Notes under the pieces: generated by a model
What the model was told of the DNA's origin: nothing
Seen by the model: only the letters and a program-made list of their open reading frames with translations
Database searches by the model: none
Program-made: the position numbers and the translations under genes
NCBI RefSeq assembly: GCF_024623785.1
Contig: NZ_JANKBZ010000004.1
Location: 124,001 to 188,000, forward strand
DNA from: Archangium lipolyticum
Lineage (GTDB): Bacteria > Myxococcota > Myxococcia > Myxococcales > Myxococcaceae
Length of the DNA stretch: 64,000 nucleotides
Direction of reading: 5' to 3'
Shown here: one piece after another, positions 54,429 through 62,643 of the stretch
Numbering within the stretch: position 1 is the first letter of the stretch
How the letters are laid out: each line of letters opens with the position of its first letter

Positions 54429-55316
54429 TCAGACGAAGTAGGCGCGGCGCAGCACTTCCTCGGGCAGGTGGTGCAGGTCGAAGCCGTTCAGCTTGCTCAT
54501 CTCGTGCTCGTTCAGCCCGACCGCCTTGTACTCCGGCGTGGTGCTGACCACGCCCTGCAGGATTCCGGGCGTCATGCGCCGCACCACCGACAGGCCCGTC
54601 GGCCCCACCGCCATGCGGTTGAAGGCCACGTGGCCCACCTCGTCCACGAGGATCTCAATCAGCCGCCGCTCCATGGACTCACGCACCGCGGGCTGATCCC
54701 GGAAGATCTGCCCCACCCGGTGCAGCATCCACTGGAAGATGAAGACGCCGGAGATCTCCGAGGCCAGCAGGATGGGATGGAAGAAGAGGCCCGGCGCGTA
54801 GGCCAGGGAGCCGATGAGCAGCCGCAGTTGCAGGTTCGGCCGCCACGCCCCCTCCACCTTCACCCCGAAGTGCTGCGTGGCACCGATGAGGATGCGCGTG
54901 TGGTACGTCTCCTCGAAGCTCAGCAGCCGCTCCACCTGGTGGAAGAGCTTCGTCCCGTCCTGGCGCTTCTGGCGCACGCGGTTGACCACCTCCACACCGT
55001 AGGCCTCGCCCGCGTTCGCCTTCACGAACGTCAGCAGCGCCACCTCTGGCATGGACAGGTTCTTCACCTCGTCGAAGCGCGCGTAGGCCCGGTTGAAGGC
55101 CTCGCCGTCCACCCGCCCCTTGAACTCACTCCGCCAGCCGGCGGCCTCGCGCAGCCACTCCTCCCGCCGCGAGAAGCCACGGGTCAAATCCATGTCGCCG
55201 TTCCGGCTCTCGAGGAACCGCCGGTAGGCAAGCAGGAGATCCTCCCGCGCGGACTCGGGGATGGGGGAATAGAAGCTGGAGCGCAAGGACGTGGTGGGAA
55301 CCAGTGCGTCGGCCAT
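54429..55316 (-). CDS. ferritin-like diiron protein of unknown reaction
   Basis: A 295-residue soluble helical protein with two likely iron-ligand motifs: LLSFEETYHTRIL (ExxH) near residue 135 and LIEILVDEVGHVAFNR (DExxH) near residue 225. This two-fold pattern with E and H is that of the diiron oxygenase/ferritin superfamily; the pairing is not close enough to name AurF or a desaturase. An 18-bp inverted repeat lies 39 bp upstream of the ATG, at promoter distance, so a TetR-type regulator is likely. Confidence 0.7.
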   Translation of the reverse strand: MADALVPTTSLRSSFYSPIPESAREDLLLAYRRFLESRNGDMDLTRGFSRREEWLREAAGWRSEFKGRVDGEAFNRAYARFDEVKNLSMPEVALLTFVKANAGEAYGVEVVNRVRQKRQDGTKLFHQVERLLSFEETYHTRILIGATQHFGVKVEGAWRPNLQLRLLIGSLAYAPGLFFHPILLASEISGVFIFQWMLHRVGQIFRDQPAVRESMERRLIEILVDEVGHVAFNRMAVGPTGLSVVRRMTPGILQGVVSTTPEYKAVGLNEHEMSKLNGFDLHHLPEEVLRRAYFV

Positions 55317-55354
55317 GAGGAACCTCGGTGGGATTTACCGCCTGGTGGGCAAGT

Positions 55355-55372
55355 GCTTACCGGATGGTAAGC
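55355..55372. promoter_or_regulatory. inverted-repeat operator upstream of the diiron gene
   Basis: A perfect 7-4-7 inverted repeat, GCTTACC-GGAT-GGTAAGC, 39 bp before the diiron gene ATG. Spacing and size fit a TetR-family dimer. Confidence 0.6.
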
Positions 55373-55424
55373 CCGCATCTTCCACTCGCCCGGTGCCTTC
55401 ACGCAACCTCCACCCTCCCCCGAT

Positions 55425-55751
55425 TCACGGATGATGAACGTCCCGCGAGCGACGCGGTCCACCGCACAGGAGCCGGGCCAGGCCGTAGACCAGACTCGCG
55501 TACATGAGGATGAGGAGCACGCAGGCCGGGCCGCTGGGACCGACGACCCATTCGCCGGAGGTCAGGCCGAGCGGGCGCAGCAGGGGATTCCACACCAACA
55601 GGAGCAGCAGCGCGGGCGCCGCCAACAGGCTCAATCCCTGCTCCAGCCAGGCTGGCGGTCCCAGGGAGAAGGACCACACCGAGCCAAGGCTGAGCACGAA
55701 ATAGGCCACGGTGATGCCCGCGGCCCAGGCGGGAACGAGTCGGCGGTTCAT
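55425..55751 (-). CDS. small membrane protein of unknown function
   Basis: A 108-residue protein with three predicted transmembrane helices (AGITVAYFVLSLGSVWSF, LLAAPALLLLLVW and CVLLILMYASLVYGLARLL) and a short Arg/His-rich cytosolic tail. It follows the SDR gene by 11 bp on the same strand and may be co-transcribed with TetR and SDR. No family recognised. Confidence 0.65.
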   Translation of the reverse strand: MNRRLVPAWAAGITVAYFVLSLGSVWSFSLGPPAWLEQGLSLLAAPALLLLLVWNPLLRPLGLTSGEWVVGPSGPACVLLILMYASLVYGLARLLCGGPRRSRDVHHP

Positions 55752-55762
55752 GGGCCGCGACT

Positions 55763-56524
55763 CTAGGCGGCGAGGAAACCGCCGTCGACAGGCAGCGGCG
55801 TGCCGGTGACGTAGCCCGCGCCGTTGGAGCACAGCCAGAGCACGGCGCTGGCGATCTCCTCTTCCGTGGCCATCCGCTTCATCGGGTGCTCGGAGACGAG
55901 CCCCCGGACGATGTCGGGCATGAACGCCTCCGCCTCGAGCATGCTGGCGGTCGCGACGGTGCCGGCGCAGAGGGCATTCACACGGATGCCGCGCGTCGCG
56001 AACTCGAGCGCCACGGAGCGCGTCAGTCCGACCACCGCGTGCTTCGAGGCGACATAGGCGTGGTTCGCCGCCCGTCCGGCGAGGCCGAAGATGGAGCTGA
56101 TGTTGACGATGGAGCCTCCGCCCGTGGCGAGCATCGCCGGGATTTCATGGCGCATGGCCAGCCAGATGCCTCGGGCATTGACGGCCATGACGTCGTCCCA
56201 GACATCCTGGTTCGTGCTCTCCAGCGGGGCCATGTCACCCGCACCCGCGCTGTTGACCGCGTAGTCGAGCCGGCCGAAGTGCTTCACGGTGCCCTCCACG
56301 GCCCTCGCCACGGTGGCTTCGTCACGCACGTCCGTGGGGAAGAAGAGGACGCGGGCGCCTTCGGCCTCCAGGGCCGCGCGGGCCGCGAGTCCCGCCTCCT
56401 CTCCCCGGGCGGCGAGCGCGATGCTGGCGCCCGAGCGGGCGAAGGCTCGCGCCGTGGCGAGGCCGATTCCAGAGGTGCCTCCGATGACGAGTGCGACGCG
56501 TCCGGTGAAGTCATAGCGAATCAT
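55763..56524 (-). CDS. short-chain dehydrogenase/reductase
   Basis: A classical 253-residue SDR. Cofactor motif IGGTSGIGLATARAF, NSAGAG, catalytic Ser in VNISSIFG and YVASK for Tyr/Lys are intact, and LPVDGGFLA ends the fold. The charge after the second strand (LAARGEEAG) suggests NADP(H). Its ATG overlaps the TetR gene stop by four bases, so the regulator and enzyme form one operon; the substrate is probably the regulator's inducer or a relative. Confidence 0.9.
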   Translation of the reverse strand: MIRYDFTGRVALVIGGTSGIGLATARAFARSGASIALAARGEEAGLAARAALEAEGARVLFFPTDVRDEATVARAVEGTVKHFGRLDYAVNSAGAGDMAPLESTNQDVWDDVMAVNARGIWLAMRHEIPAMLATGGGSIVNISSIFGLAGRAANHAYVASKHAVVGLTRSVALEFATRGIRVNALCAGTVATASMLEAEAFMPDIVRGLVSEHPMKRMATEEEIASAVLWLCSNGAGYVTGTPLPVDGGFLAA

Positions 56525-57189
56525 CGTGATTTCCTTTCAGAGCCCAGTCCGTTGCGGATGAAGTGGATGGCCTGGCGAGCGAGGGCCCGCCGGCGTTTGA
56601 GGTTCAATCGTTTACGCAAGGAGTCCGAAGCGAGGACCTCGTGGAGCTCCGCGCCGAGCTCCAGGAGGATGACATCCGTCAGGCCGGGGCCGATGACGGT
56701 GGCGACGAAGCGGGTGGCGATGTCGAGGTCCGGCGCTTCGAGCGCACCGCGGCGGGTGCCCTCCTCCAGGACGGCGCGGAGTTCCACGATGCCGGCCTCG
56801 CAGATGGCCTTGTAGAGGCCGCGGACCTCCACCACCGCGGTCGGAGCGGCGGCGGCCGCGGAGAGCCGGGCCAGGCGCGGGTGCTCCACGAGGAACGCCA
56901 TGCCGCGCTCGATGAACGTCTCGAGGCGGGCCCAGAAGTCGCTCTCCGGGGGCACCGCGCCGATGAACTCACGCTTGCGGCGCGGGGCTTCCTCGGTGAG
57001 GAGCCAGCGGTACAGGTCGAGCTTGTCCTCGAAGTACTGGTAGACGCTCCCCTTGGGAATGCTCGCGCGGAGCGCGATCTGCGAGAGCGAGGCCTCGGTG
57101 TAGCTCCGGTCGGAGAACTCGATGATGGCCTCGTTCACGAGGCGGTCCCTGCGCTCGTCGGGCAGTCGGAAGAAGGTACTCGTGGGCAT
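56521..57189 (-). CDS. TetR/AcrR family repressor
   Basis: A 222-residue regulator with N-terminal helix-turn-helix ASLSQIALRASIPKGSVYQYFEDKLDLYRWL and a helical ligand domain. It heads the operon with the SDR gene and sits 3 bp from a two-box palindromic operator, so it most likely represses itself and the SDR until a small molecule binds. The ligand is unknown. Confidence 0.9.
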   Translation of the reverse strand: MPTSTFFRLPDERRDRLVNEAIIEFSDRSYTEASLSQIALRASIPKGSVYQYFEDKLDLYRWLLTEEAPRRKREFIGAVPPESDFWARLETFIERGMAFLVEHPRLARLSAAAAAPTAVVEVRGLYKAICEAGIVELRAVLEEGTRRGALEAPDLDIATRFVATVIGPGLTDVILLELGAELHEVLASDSLRKRLNLKRRRALARQAIHFIRNGLGSERKSR

Positions 57190-57191
57190 GT

Positions 57192-57219
57192 GACCGACCA
57201 GTCATATGACCGATCGGTC
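57192..57219. promoter_or_regulatory. TetR-type double operator
   Basis: A perfect 12-bp palindrome GACCGATCGGTC (57208-57219) and an imperfect copy GACCGACCAGTC (57192-57203), 16 bp apart start to start. They directly precede the TetR ATG and match the ACCGATCGGT core common for AcrR-type repressors. Confidence 0.75.
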
Positions 57220-57272
57220 GCACAGGCAACAGGTGATTCCGACCGAGGGCCCACGTGCCCCCCAAAAAGAAT

Positions 57273-57306
57273 CGGGAAGGAGCTGCCCCCCAGCAGCTCC
57301 TTCCCG
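57273..57306 (-). terminator. rho-independent terminator (minus strand)
   Basis: A 13-bp stem CGGGAAGGAGCTG / CAGCTCCTTCCCG with an 8-base loop, followed on the minus strand by ATTCTTTTTGG. It would end the transcript of the DUF6624 lipoprotein gene, 250 bp downstream of its stop. Confidence 0.8.
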
Positions 57307-57314
57307 ACGTGTTT

Positions 57315-57358
57315 CCCCCGTACTACCCCCGAAGACTGCCCTACCCCCTACTGCCCCC
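57315..57358 (-). other. possible G-quadruplex tract
   Basis: On the minus strand five G-runs (5,5,3,5,5) separated by 2-9 bases lie just before the terminator, in the 3' part of the DUF6624 gene's transcript. The sequence meets the usual pattern for an RNA or DNA quadruplex. The rest of 57190-57552 has no convincing gene. Confidence 0.5.
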
Positions 57359-57552
57359 TGTACCGCTCAACCCCGACCGACCCGCCGCCCCCACCCCTCA
57401 CGCCCGTCCTACCCCGTCACCTTCACGAGCAGGGCATGGAGCATCTCGCGTGCCAGCAGCGCCCCATCGGAAGAGCTCGTCATTTCAAGGGCTTATCGGG
57501 CCAGGGTGGGCCGCCTCGGGCTGGAGGACGGTAAAACGTACCTCCCCCGGGC

Positions 57553-58467
57553 CTACATCCCCGGAGAGAGCTCGGCGAGCGGCGGGAAACCCCAACGCGC
57601 GCGCTCGGCGTCGGTCACCGCCGGGTCCACCGGGTAGAGACGCATCTGCTTCGTGGCGGGGTCGGGCCTGTACTGGGTGCCGAAGCGCTGCGGCTTGCCG
57701 GCCCTCATCAACCACCGGTCCCACGCGGCGGCGGTGAGCCAGAGGGCGTGCGGGTGGCCCCGGCGGGCGGCCTCGGCGGCCAGCTCGCGCGCCCGGGCGT
57801 AGTCCTCGAGCGCGTTCCCATGCTGGAAGACGAGCGCCGCGGCGAAGAAGTCCGCCCCCGTCTTCGCGGCGCCCGCGTCGAGCAGCTCGCCCACGCGCTG
57901 GCGGCGCTGGCGGTCGCGCTCGGCGATCTGCTTGAACTGTTCGGGATTGGAGAGGCTCGCTCCCCGGCGATCCGCCTGGTCCTCGTCCATCAGCCGCTTC
58001 ATCTCGGGGTTCGCGTCCTCCTGGGCGGACGCGGGGAGCGTGGCGATCCGGTCCACCAACGCGGTGAAGGCCGGCAGCTCACGCAGGGAGGAGAGGTCCT
58101 CGTCCTGCTTCATCCACTCCGTGTCGCGGAAGCCGCCCTCCACGGAGCGCGTCAACCAGGTCATCGCCTCGTCCTTCTGCCCCTGCAGGGCCGCGGCGCA
58201 TGCGGCGGAGTAGGCGGTGCCGTCCTCGCGGTTCCCCGCCTCCCACGCCTGCCGGTAGAGCGGGAGCGCCTCGGCGGGCTTGTGCTGCTTCATCAGCGCA
58301 TCGGCGCGGTGGACCTGGAGCCAGCCCGGCGGAGGCGTGCTGGGGGGCTCCAGGTCCGGAAGCGTGGCGGCGGCGGAAGACTCCGTGCCAGCGGGGGTGG
58401 AAGAGGGCGCGGGTGAGTGCGCGCAGGCAACAGCCAACAGGAGGAGACAGGGAGCGAATGAGCGCAT
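57553..58467 (-). CDS. DUF6624-type lipoprotein with TPR-like helices
   Basis: A 304-residue lipoprotein (LLLAVAC, Cys14) with helices of TPR style (VHRADALMKQHKPAEALPLYRQAWEAG) followed by a DUF6624-like domain: [37 protein letters not shown] and LTAAAWDRWLMRAGKPQRFGTQY. Its function is unknown. Start ATG 58467 fits the signal peptide. A terminator lies 250 bp downstream. Confidence 0.75.
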   Translation of the reverse strand: MRSFAPCLLLLAVACAHSPAPSSTPAGTESSAAATLPDLEPPSTPPPGWLQVHRADALMKQHKPAEALPLYRQAWEAGNREDGTAYSAACAAALQGQKDEAMTWLTRSVEGGFRDTEWMKQDEDLSSLRELPAFTALVDRIATLPASAQEDANPEMKRLMDEDQADRRGASLSNPEQFKQIAERDRQRRQRVGELLDAGAAKTGADFFAAALVFQHGNALEDYARARELAAEAARRGHPHALWLTAAAWDRWLMRAGKPQRFGTQYRPDPATKQMRLYPVDPAVTDAERARWGFPPLAELSPGM

Positions 58468-58502
58468 GGCGCGAACCATACCGGTGCTGGGGGGCGCGTC
58501 CA

Positions 58503-59042
58503 TCAAGGGAGGTGCTTCTTCAGCCTCAGCAGGCCATAGGCCGAGACGCTCGAGGCGTCCTTGATGCGGCCGTCGAGGATGAGTGCCTCGAACTCCTCGA
58601 CGCTGACACGGGTGACCACCAGGTCACCCTCCTCGGGGGACGGACTCCGCGGCCCCTGGGACAGCTCCTCCGCCAGGAAGACGTGCATGCCCTGCGTGGA
58701 GTAGCCAGGGGCGTTGAAGAGGTGGCCGAGGTACGTCATGCGCCCGGCCACCAGCCCCGTCTCCTCCTGGAGCTCCCCCACGGCGACGGTCTCGGGCGCC
58801 GCGTCCTGCTGGTCCTCCCAGGTGCCCTGGGGGAACTCCAGGTAGCGCCCCTTCACGGGGTAGCGGTACTGCTCCACCAGGTGGAACGCCCCCTTCTCGT
58901 AGGGGATGATGAGCGAGAAGTCCGGCTTGTGGACGACGCCATAGATGCCACTCGAGCCATCCTGCCTGCGAATGGCGTCCTCGCGCACCGTCATCCACCG
59001 GTTCCGGTAGACCTCCCTCGAAGAAATCGTCTCGATGGTCAT
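58503..59042 (-). CDS. Nudix hydrolase (ADP-ribose pyrophosphatase-like)
   Basis: A 179-residue Nudix enzyme. The Nudix box reads LEFPQGTWED..APETVAVGELQEETGLVAG, with Gly in place of the usual Arg of REL; the metal Glu residues are present. LIIPYEKGAFHLVEQYRYPVKGRYLE resembles ADP-ribose/nucleoside-diphosphate-sugar branches. It starts two bases after the OPT transporter stop, so they share an operon. Confidence 0.85.
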   Translation of the reverse strand: MTIETISSREVYRNRWMTVREDAIRRQDGSSGIYGVVHKPDFSLIIPYEKGAFHLVEQYRYPVKGRYLEFPQGTWEDQQDAAPETVAVGELQEETGLVAGRMTYLGHLFNAPGYSTQGMHVFLAEELSQGPRSPSPEEGDLVVTRVSVEEFEALILDGRIKDASSVSAYGLLRLKKHLP

Positions 59043-59044
59043 GG

Positions 59045-60907
59045 TCACCCCAGCAGCGCGAGCAGCCCCGCGAGCCCCAAGAAGAGGAAGTAGAGCGACT
59101 CGCCGGCGATGAGCCCTCCGCCCACCAGCGACGTGGAGCTCATGTCCTCGGGCAGCACCTCGCCCTCGCCGGGTGAGCCCGCCACGCGCGGTGCCGGCCT
59201 GCTCCTGAGCGTGTTCCACAGCGAGGAGATGATGCCGCCGACGGAGAACCACACCACCACCGGCAGGTTCACGAAGCCGCCGAGGGACGTGGCATAGGGG
59301 CTCGACAACAGCACCGCGTCCATCGTCCACCCCACCGCGTAGCCCGCCCGCGAGCCCTTCACGAAGCGCTGATAACCCTCATGGCGCTTGAGCAGCTTGC
59401 GCGCCACCTCGATGGTGAAGCCAATCCCCAAGCCCAGCAGCAGCGCCTTCACCGTGTAATCCGACAGCGAGCCCAGGCCGCGGATGGCTCCCACGAGCTT
59501 GTACGTCATCGCCGAGCCCCACTGGCCCACCTCGGCGTTCGGGCTGTCCAGCTGGTTGATGGCCAGCACCGGATAGGCGCTCATGAAGACGCGCGCCAGC
59601 CCCACGCACAGCACCGCGCCCATCACGATTCCCACCACCTGATAGCGGAACTGGATGACGCGGTCCGTTCCCAGGCGCCAGCCCGTGGAGCGGTCCTGCT
59701 GCATGTCGCTGCCCACCGAGGTGGAGATGAGCAGGATGCTCGCGGCCATCATCCCCACCACCGGGTTCCTCAGCCCCAGGAGCGACATCAGCAGCACCGA
59801 GATGACGAAGGCGCTCGAGATGGGGTTCTGGTCGCTGATGCCGTAGGCGATGCCGTTGATGAGCACGAACAGCAGCGACAACGCCAGACCGAAGGCGACG
59901 AAGCCCAGGGGCTGCTCCAGCAGCTGCGTGGCCACCAGCACCACCGCCACGCCCCAGAAGCCCACCCAGGCCACCAACCTCGGCATGTTCACCTGCTTCC
60001 AGGCCGGCACCTCGCCCTCCTGGAGCCGGGCCCGGTTGCGCACCCGCTCCACCGCCTGCACCGCCAGCAGCGACAGGTCCACCACCGCCGCGCCGCAGAT
60101 CATCGCCAGGGCGATGAGGAAGCCAATCTTGCGGAACGGATCCTCCGCTCCCAGCCAGCCGATCTCCCGCAGGTAGGGCACGAAGGCCATACCGATGAGC
60201 CCACCGATGAGGGCCGGCACGGTGATGCGGCTGCCCACCACCATGCCCGCGCCCACCGTGGAGGCGCTCATGCCCGCGGCCCCCAGGGCGGCCACGTGCT
60301 CGGTGAGCCACGCCACCAGCGCGCCCAGGCCGGTGCCACCGCCCAGCTTGGCGATGGAGGCCTTCAGCAGGCGCTTGTCGGTGAGCGCCCGGAGGATGTT
60401 GGCCACCGCGTAGCCCGAGGGGTAGTCGAGCTGCAGCCGGTCCACGAGCAGCGGCGTGTAGAGCATGCCCACGCCCACGCCGAACATGCCCACGCAGCCC
60501 ACGAAGACCATCAGGTGCCACGCGGGCGGCTGCGGCATGCCCAGCCACACCATGGCCTGGACGAGCACGGACATGGCGCACATCGAGGCCACCGAGGCGG
60601 CCATCGTCTGCATGTAGTTGGCGCCGTGCTTGCCATCCGGGCCGTAGCCGTAGGTGACGGCGCTGCCGAGGATGCCGGCCAGCACCTGCCCACCCACGAA
60701 GATGCCCAGGCTGAAGTTCATGTACGAGGCGGCGATGCCCCCCAGCGGCCCGAGGATGAAGATGGCCACCGCGCTCAGCAACAGGTGGAACTTCCACGAG
60801 CCCGGCTCGGGCAACCAGCCGAAGCGCGGAGCACCGCCCTCCGGGCTGGAGCTGGCTGAGGACGCGGCGGCGGAAGACGACGGGCTCGATGGGGCGGACT
60901 GGGCCAT
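59045..60907 (-). CDS. OPT family oligopeptide/metal-chelate transporter
   Basis: A 620-residue proton-coupled transporter with about 14-16 hydrophobic helices. VANILRALTDKRLLKASIAKLGGGTGLGAL, GISDQNPISSAFVIS and STSVGSDMQQD are typical OPT blocks. Bacterial members take up peptides or metal complexes such as iron-siderophores. A Ser/Ala-rich N-terminus precedes the first helix. Co-transcribed with a Nudix hydrolase. Confidence 0.88.
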   Translation of the reverse strand: MAQSAPSSPSSSAAASSASSSPEGGAPRFGWLPEPGSWKFHLLLSAVAIFILGPLGGIAASYMNFSLGIFVGGQVLAGILGSAVTYGYGPDGKHGANYMQTMAASVASMCAMSVLVQAMVWLGMPQPPAWHLMVFVGCVGMFGVGVGMLYTPLLVDRLQLDYPSGYAVANILRALTDKRLLKASIAKLGGGTGLGALVAWLTEHVAALGAAGMSASTVGAGMVVGSRITVPALIGGLIGMAFVPYLREIGWLGAEDPFRKIGFLIALAMICGAAVVDLSLLAVQAVERVRNRARLQEGEVPAWKQVNMPRLVAWVGFWGVAVVLVATQLLEQPLGFVAFGLALSLLFVLINGIAYGISDQNPISSAFVISVLLMSLLGLRNPVVGMMAASILLISTSVGSDMQQDRSTGWRLGTDRVIQFRYQVVGIVMGAVLCVGLARVFMSAYPVLAINQLDSPNAEVGQWGSAMTYKLVGAIRGLGSLSDYTVKALLLGLGIGFTIEVARKLLKRHEGYQRFVKGSRAGYAVGWTMDAVLLSSPYATSLGGFVNLPVVVWFSVGGIISSLWNTLRSRPAPRVAGSPGEGEVLPEDMSSTSLVGGGLIAGESLYFLFLGLAGLLALLG

Positions 60908-60944
60908 GGACGCGGAGGGTATCGGCCCCTCCGCGTCACCTCAA

Positions 60945-61265
60945 CTACGGCTGGCAGATCCCCGGACACGTCGCGCTGCTGCCCGGATTGCACGTATCCG
61001 TGGTGTCATCGACACACCGGAGGTTCTGACCCGCACAGGCTCCGAAGGCGAATCCGCCACAGCATTGGACGTAACCCGCCGGTATCTCGCAGGACGAGGC
61101 GAACTGCTGGCAGTCGGTGCCCGCCGCCGGCCGCGCGTACACGGTCTTCGCGTCACAGTTCTGGCCCGCGTCGGGCGGGTCGTTGTCATTCGGAGTGTTG
61201 GGGGAACCACACGCGAGCAATCCGCAGCTCGCGAACATCGAACACAGACGCAGGATGGATTTCAT
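60945..61265 (-). CDS. small Cys-rich lipoprotein
   Basis: A 106-residue lipoprotein (GLLAC, Cys19) with ten further Cys after the anchor, including CCGG, giving perhaps five disulfides. Such small knotted lipoproteins are common in myxobacteria and of unknown role. It ends 37 bp from the OPT start and follows the MutT-like gene by eight bases. Confidence 0.7.
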   Translation of the reverse strand: MKSILRLCSMFASCGLLACGSPNTPNDNDPPDAGQNCDAKTVYARPAAGTDCQQFASSCEIPAGYVQCCGGFAFGACAGQNLRCVDDTTDTCNPGSSATCPGICQP

Positions 61266-61273
61266 GGCTCGTC

Positions 61274-61762
61274 TCAGATGCGGGTGAACGACCAGCTCAC
61301 CGCGCGGCCGTTGGCGTAGGGCATGACGCCGTGGAACGCCCGGGGGTCATCATCGAACACCAGCGGCAGGAAGTGGCGGTCTCCGTCCCAGAGCGGAAGG
61401 GACATGATGTCCTTCACCGGAACCCAGGAGAGGGTGCCCTCCACGTTGCGCTCGAACGGGGTGCCCTCGAAGCGGTCGATGAGGAAGATGAAGCCGAGCC
61501 AGTCCTCGCCCTTGGGGCCGAAGCCCGGCCAGTTGATGGTGCCGCGCAGCCGCAGCTCCGTGCATTCGATGCCCGCCTCCTCGCGAATCTCCCGGCGCAT
61601 GCAGGAGACCACGTCCTCGCCCGGCTCCATCTTCCCGCCGAGTCCGTTGTACTTGCCGAGGTGCGCGTCGTTCTCGCGCGCGTTGCGGTGGATGAGCAGC
61701 ACCTTCGTCCCGTCCGGGGACATCACGTAGCCGAGGGTGCCGAGAATGGGCGTGTAGGGCAT
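61274..61762 (-). CDS. Nudix hydrolase (MutT/8-oxo-dGTP-type)
   Basis: A 162-residue Nudix protein with a complete box GGKMEPGEDVVSCMRREIREEAGI. The order LGYVMSPDGTKVLLIHRNARENDAHLGKYNGLGGKMEPGED resembles MTH1/8-oxo-dGTPase. It is likely to sanitise oxidised nucleotides in the cytosol. It may be the first gene of a short minus-strand run toward the Cys-rich lipoprotein. Confidence 0.87.
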   Translation of the reverse strand: MPYTPILGTLGYVMSPDGTKVLLIHRNARENDAHLGKYNGLGGKMEPGEDVVSCMRREIREEAGIECTELRLRGTINWPGFGPKGEDWLGFIFLIDRFEGTPFERNVEGTLSWVPVKDIMSLPLWDGDRHFLPLVFDDDPRAFHGVMPYANGRAVSWSFTRI

Positions 61763-61877
61763 GGACAGGGCTCTTATCGCTCGGGTCCGGGCTCGCAAGA
61801 AGTCAGAAGGTAGGCGCCGGACATCCTACCCACGTGCGGGTGGATGACTGGCACTCCCCCTGCACGAACCCCGCGAC

Positions 61878-62588
61878 ATGTCTCCGCGAAGCCACGGTCT
61901 TTCCTCTCGTCTCCTGAGAGGAGGCCTCGCCGCCCTGCTCCTCGCCCCGCTCTTGCTGCTCGGGAGCGTGGAGGCCGCGTACCACTACGGGCTGTCCCGT
62001 GTGGGCGAACGGCCACGCCCCCCTCCGCCCCGGGTGGACTTCGCCCACCAGGTGCTCTGGCTCATCGAGGAGGATGGCCGGCCTCTCCAGCTCGAACCCC
62101 TCTGGCCCTGGACGCTCGTGAACGGCCTGGCACGGGGACAGCGCTCCGCCGGAGAGGACCTCGCCTGGCTGACGGCACGGCGGTGGTTGGCGTCCCAACC
62201 CAGGCGCGAGGGCGAGCGGCACCTGCACCGGAGCTTCCAGGCGCTCGCGCTCACCGTCTGGATTTCACGCCACTGGACCGCCGAGGAGCTGCTGACCGCC
62301 TACGCCGAAGGCGCCTCGTTCGGACGAGACAGCATCGGTCTCGATGCCGCCGCGCGAAGGTACTTCGGCCGGGAGCCTGAGCGGCTCGCGCTCCACGAGG
62401 TCGCCCTGCTCGCGGGGCTGCCCCAGTCGCCAGGCCGATATGACCCGCTCCGCCGGCCCGAGGCCGCGCTCCGACGAAGGGACTTCGTGCTCGCGCGCCT
62501 TCGGTCCACGGGGCTCATCTCCGAGGCCCAGCGCGAGGAGGCGAGCCAACAGCCACTGCCGCTCCCGGCCACGGGGCCCACCCATTGA
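61878..62588 (+). CDS. degenerate GT51 transglycosylase-like membrane protein
   Basis: A 236-residue protein with a signal-anchor (GGLAALLLAPLLLLGSVEAAY) and a GT51 fold recognisable from LLTAYAEGASFGRDSIGLDAAARRYFGREPERLALHEVALLAGLPQSPGRYDPLRRPEAALRRRDFVLARL. In active enzymes the upstream EDxxFxxHxG and the RKxxE catalytic motifs are present; here the matching stretches read GQRSAGEDLAWL and HRSFQALALTVW, without the usual catalytic Glu. It may be an inactive partner or scaffold in cell-wall synthesis. Confidence 0.7.
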   Translation: MSPRSHGLSSRLLRGGLAALLLAPLLLLGSVEAAYHYGLSRVGERPRPPPPRVDFAHQVLWLIEEDGRPLQLEPLWPWTLVNGLARGQRSAGEDLAWLTARRWLASQPRREGERHLHRSFQALALTVWISRHWTAEELLTAYAEGASFGRDSIGLDAAARRYFGREPERLALHEVALLAGLPQSPGRYDPLRRPEAALRRRDFVLARLRSTGLISEAQREEASQQPLPLPATGPTH

Positions 62589-62643
62589 CATCCTCTCTTC
62601 CGCGCGACGTCGGACTGGGCGGTGACCCGGCGCCCCACCCGCC

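Noticed and set aside
57206-57737. Plus-strand frames in the C-rich tract
   Set aside because: Low-complexity Pro/Thr/Arg content; the region is explained by a terminator and a G-rich antisense tract.
61878-62588. Active penicillin-binding transglycosylase
   Set aside because: Catalytic Glu motifs of GT51 are not found, so it is described as degenerate.
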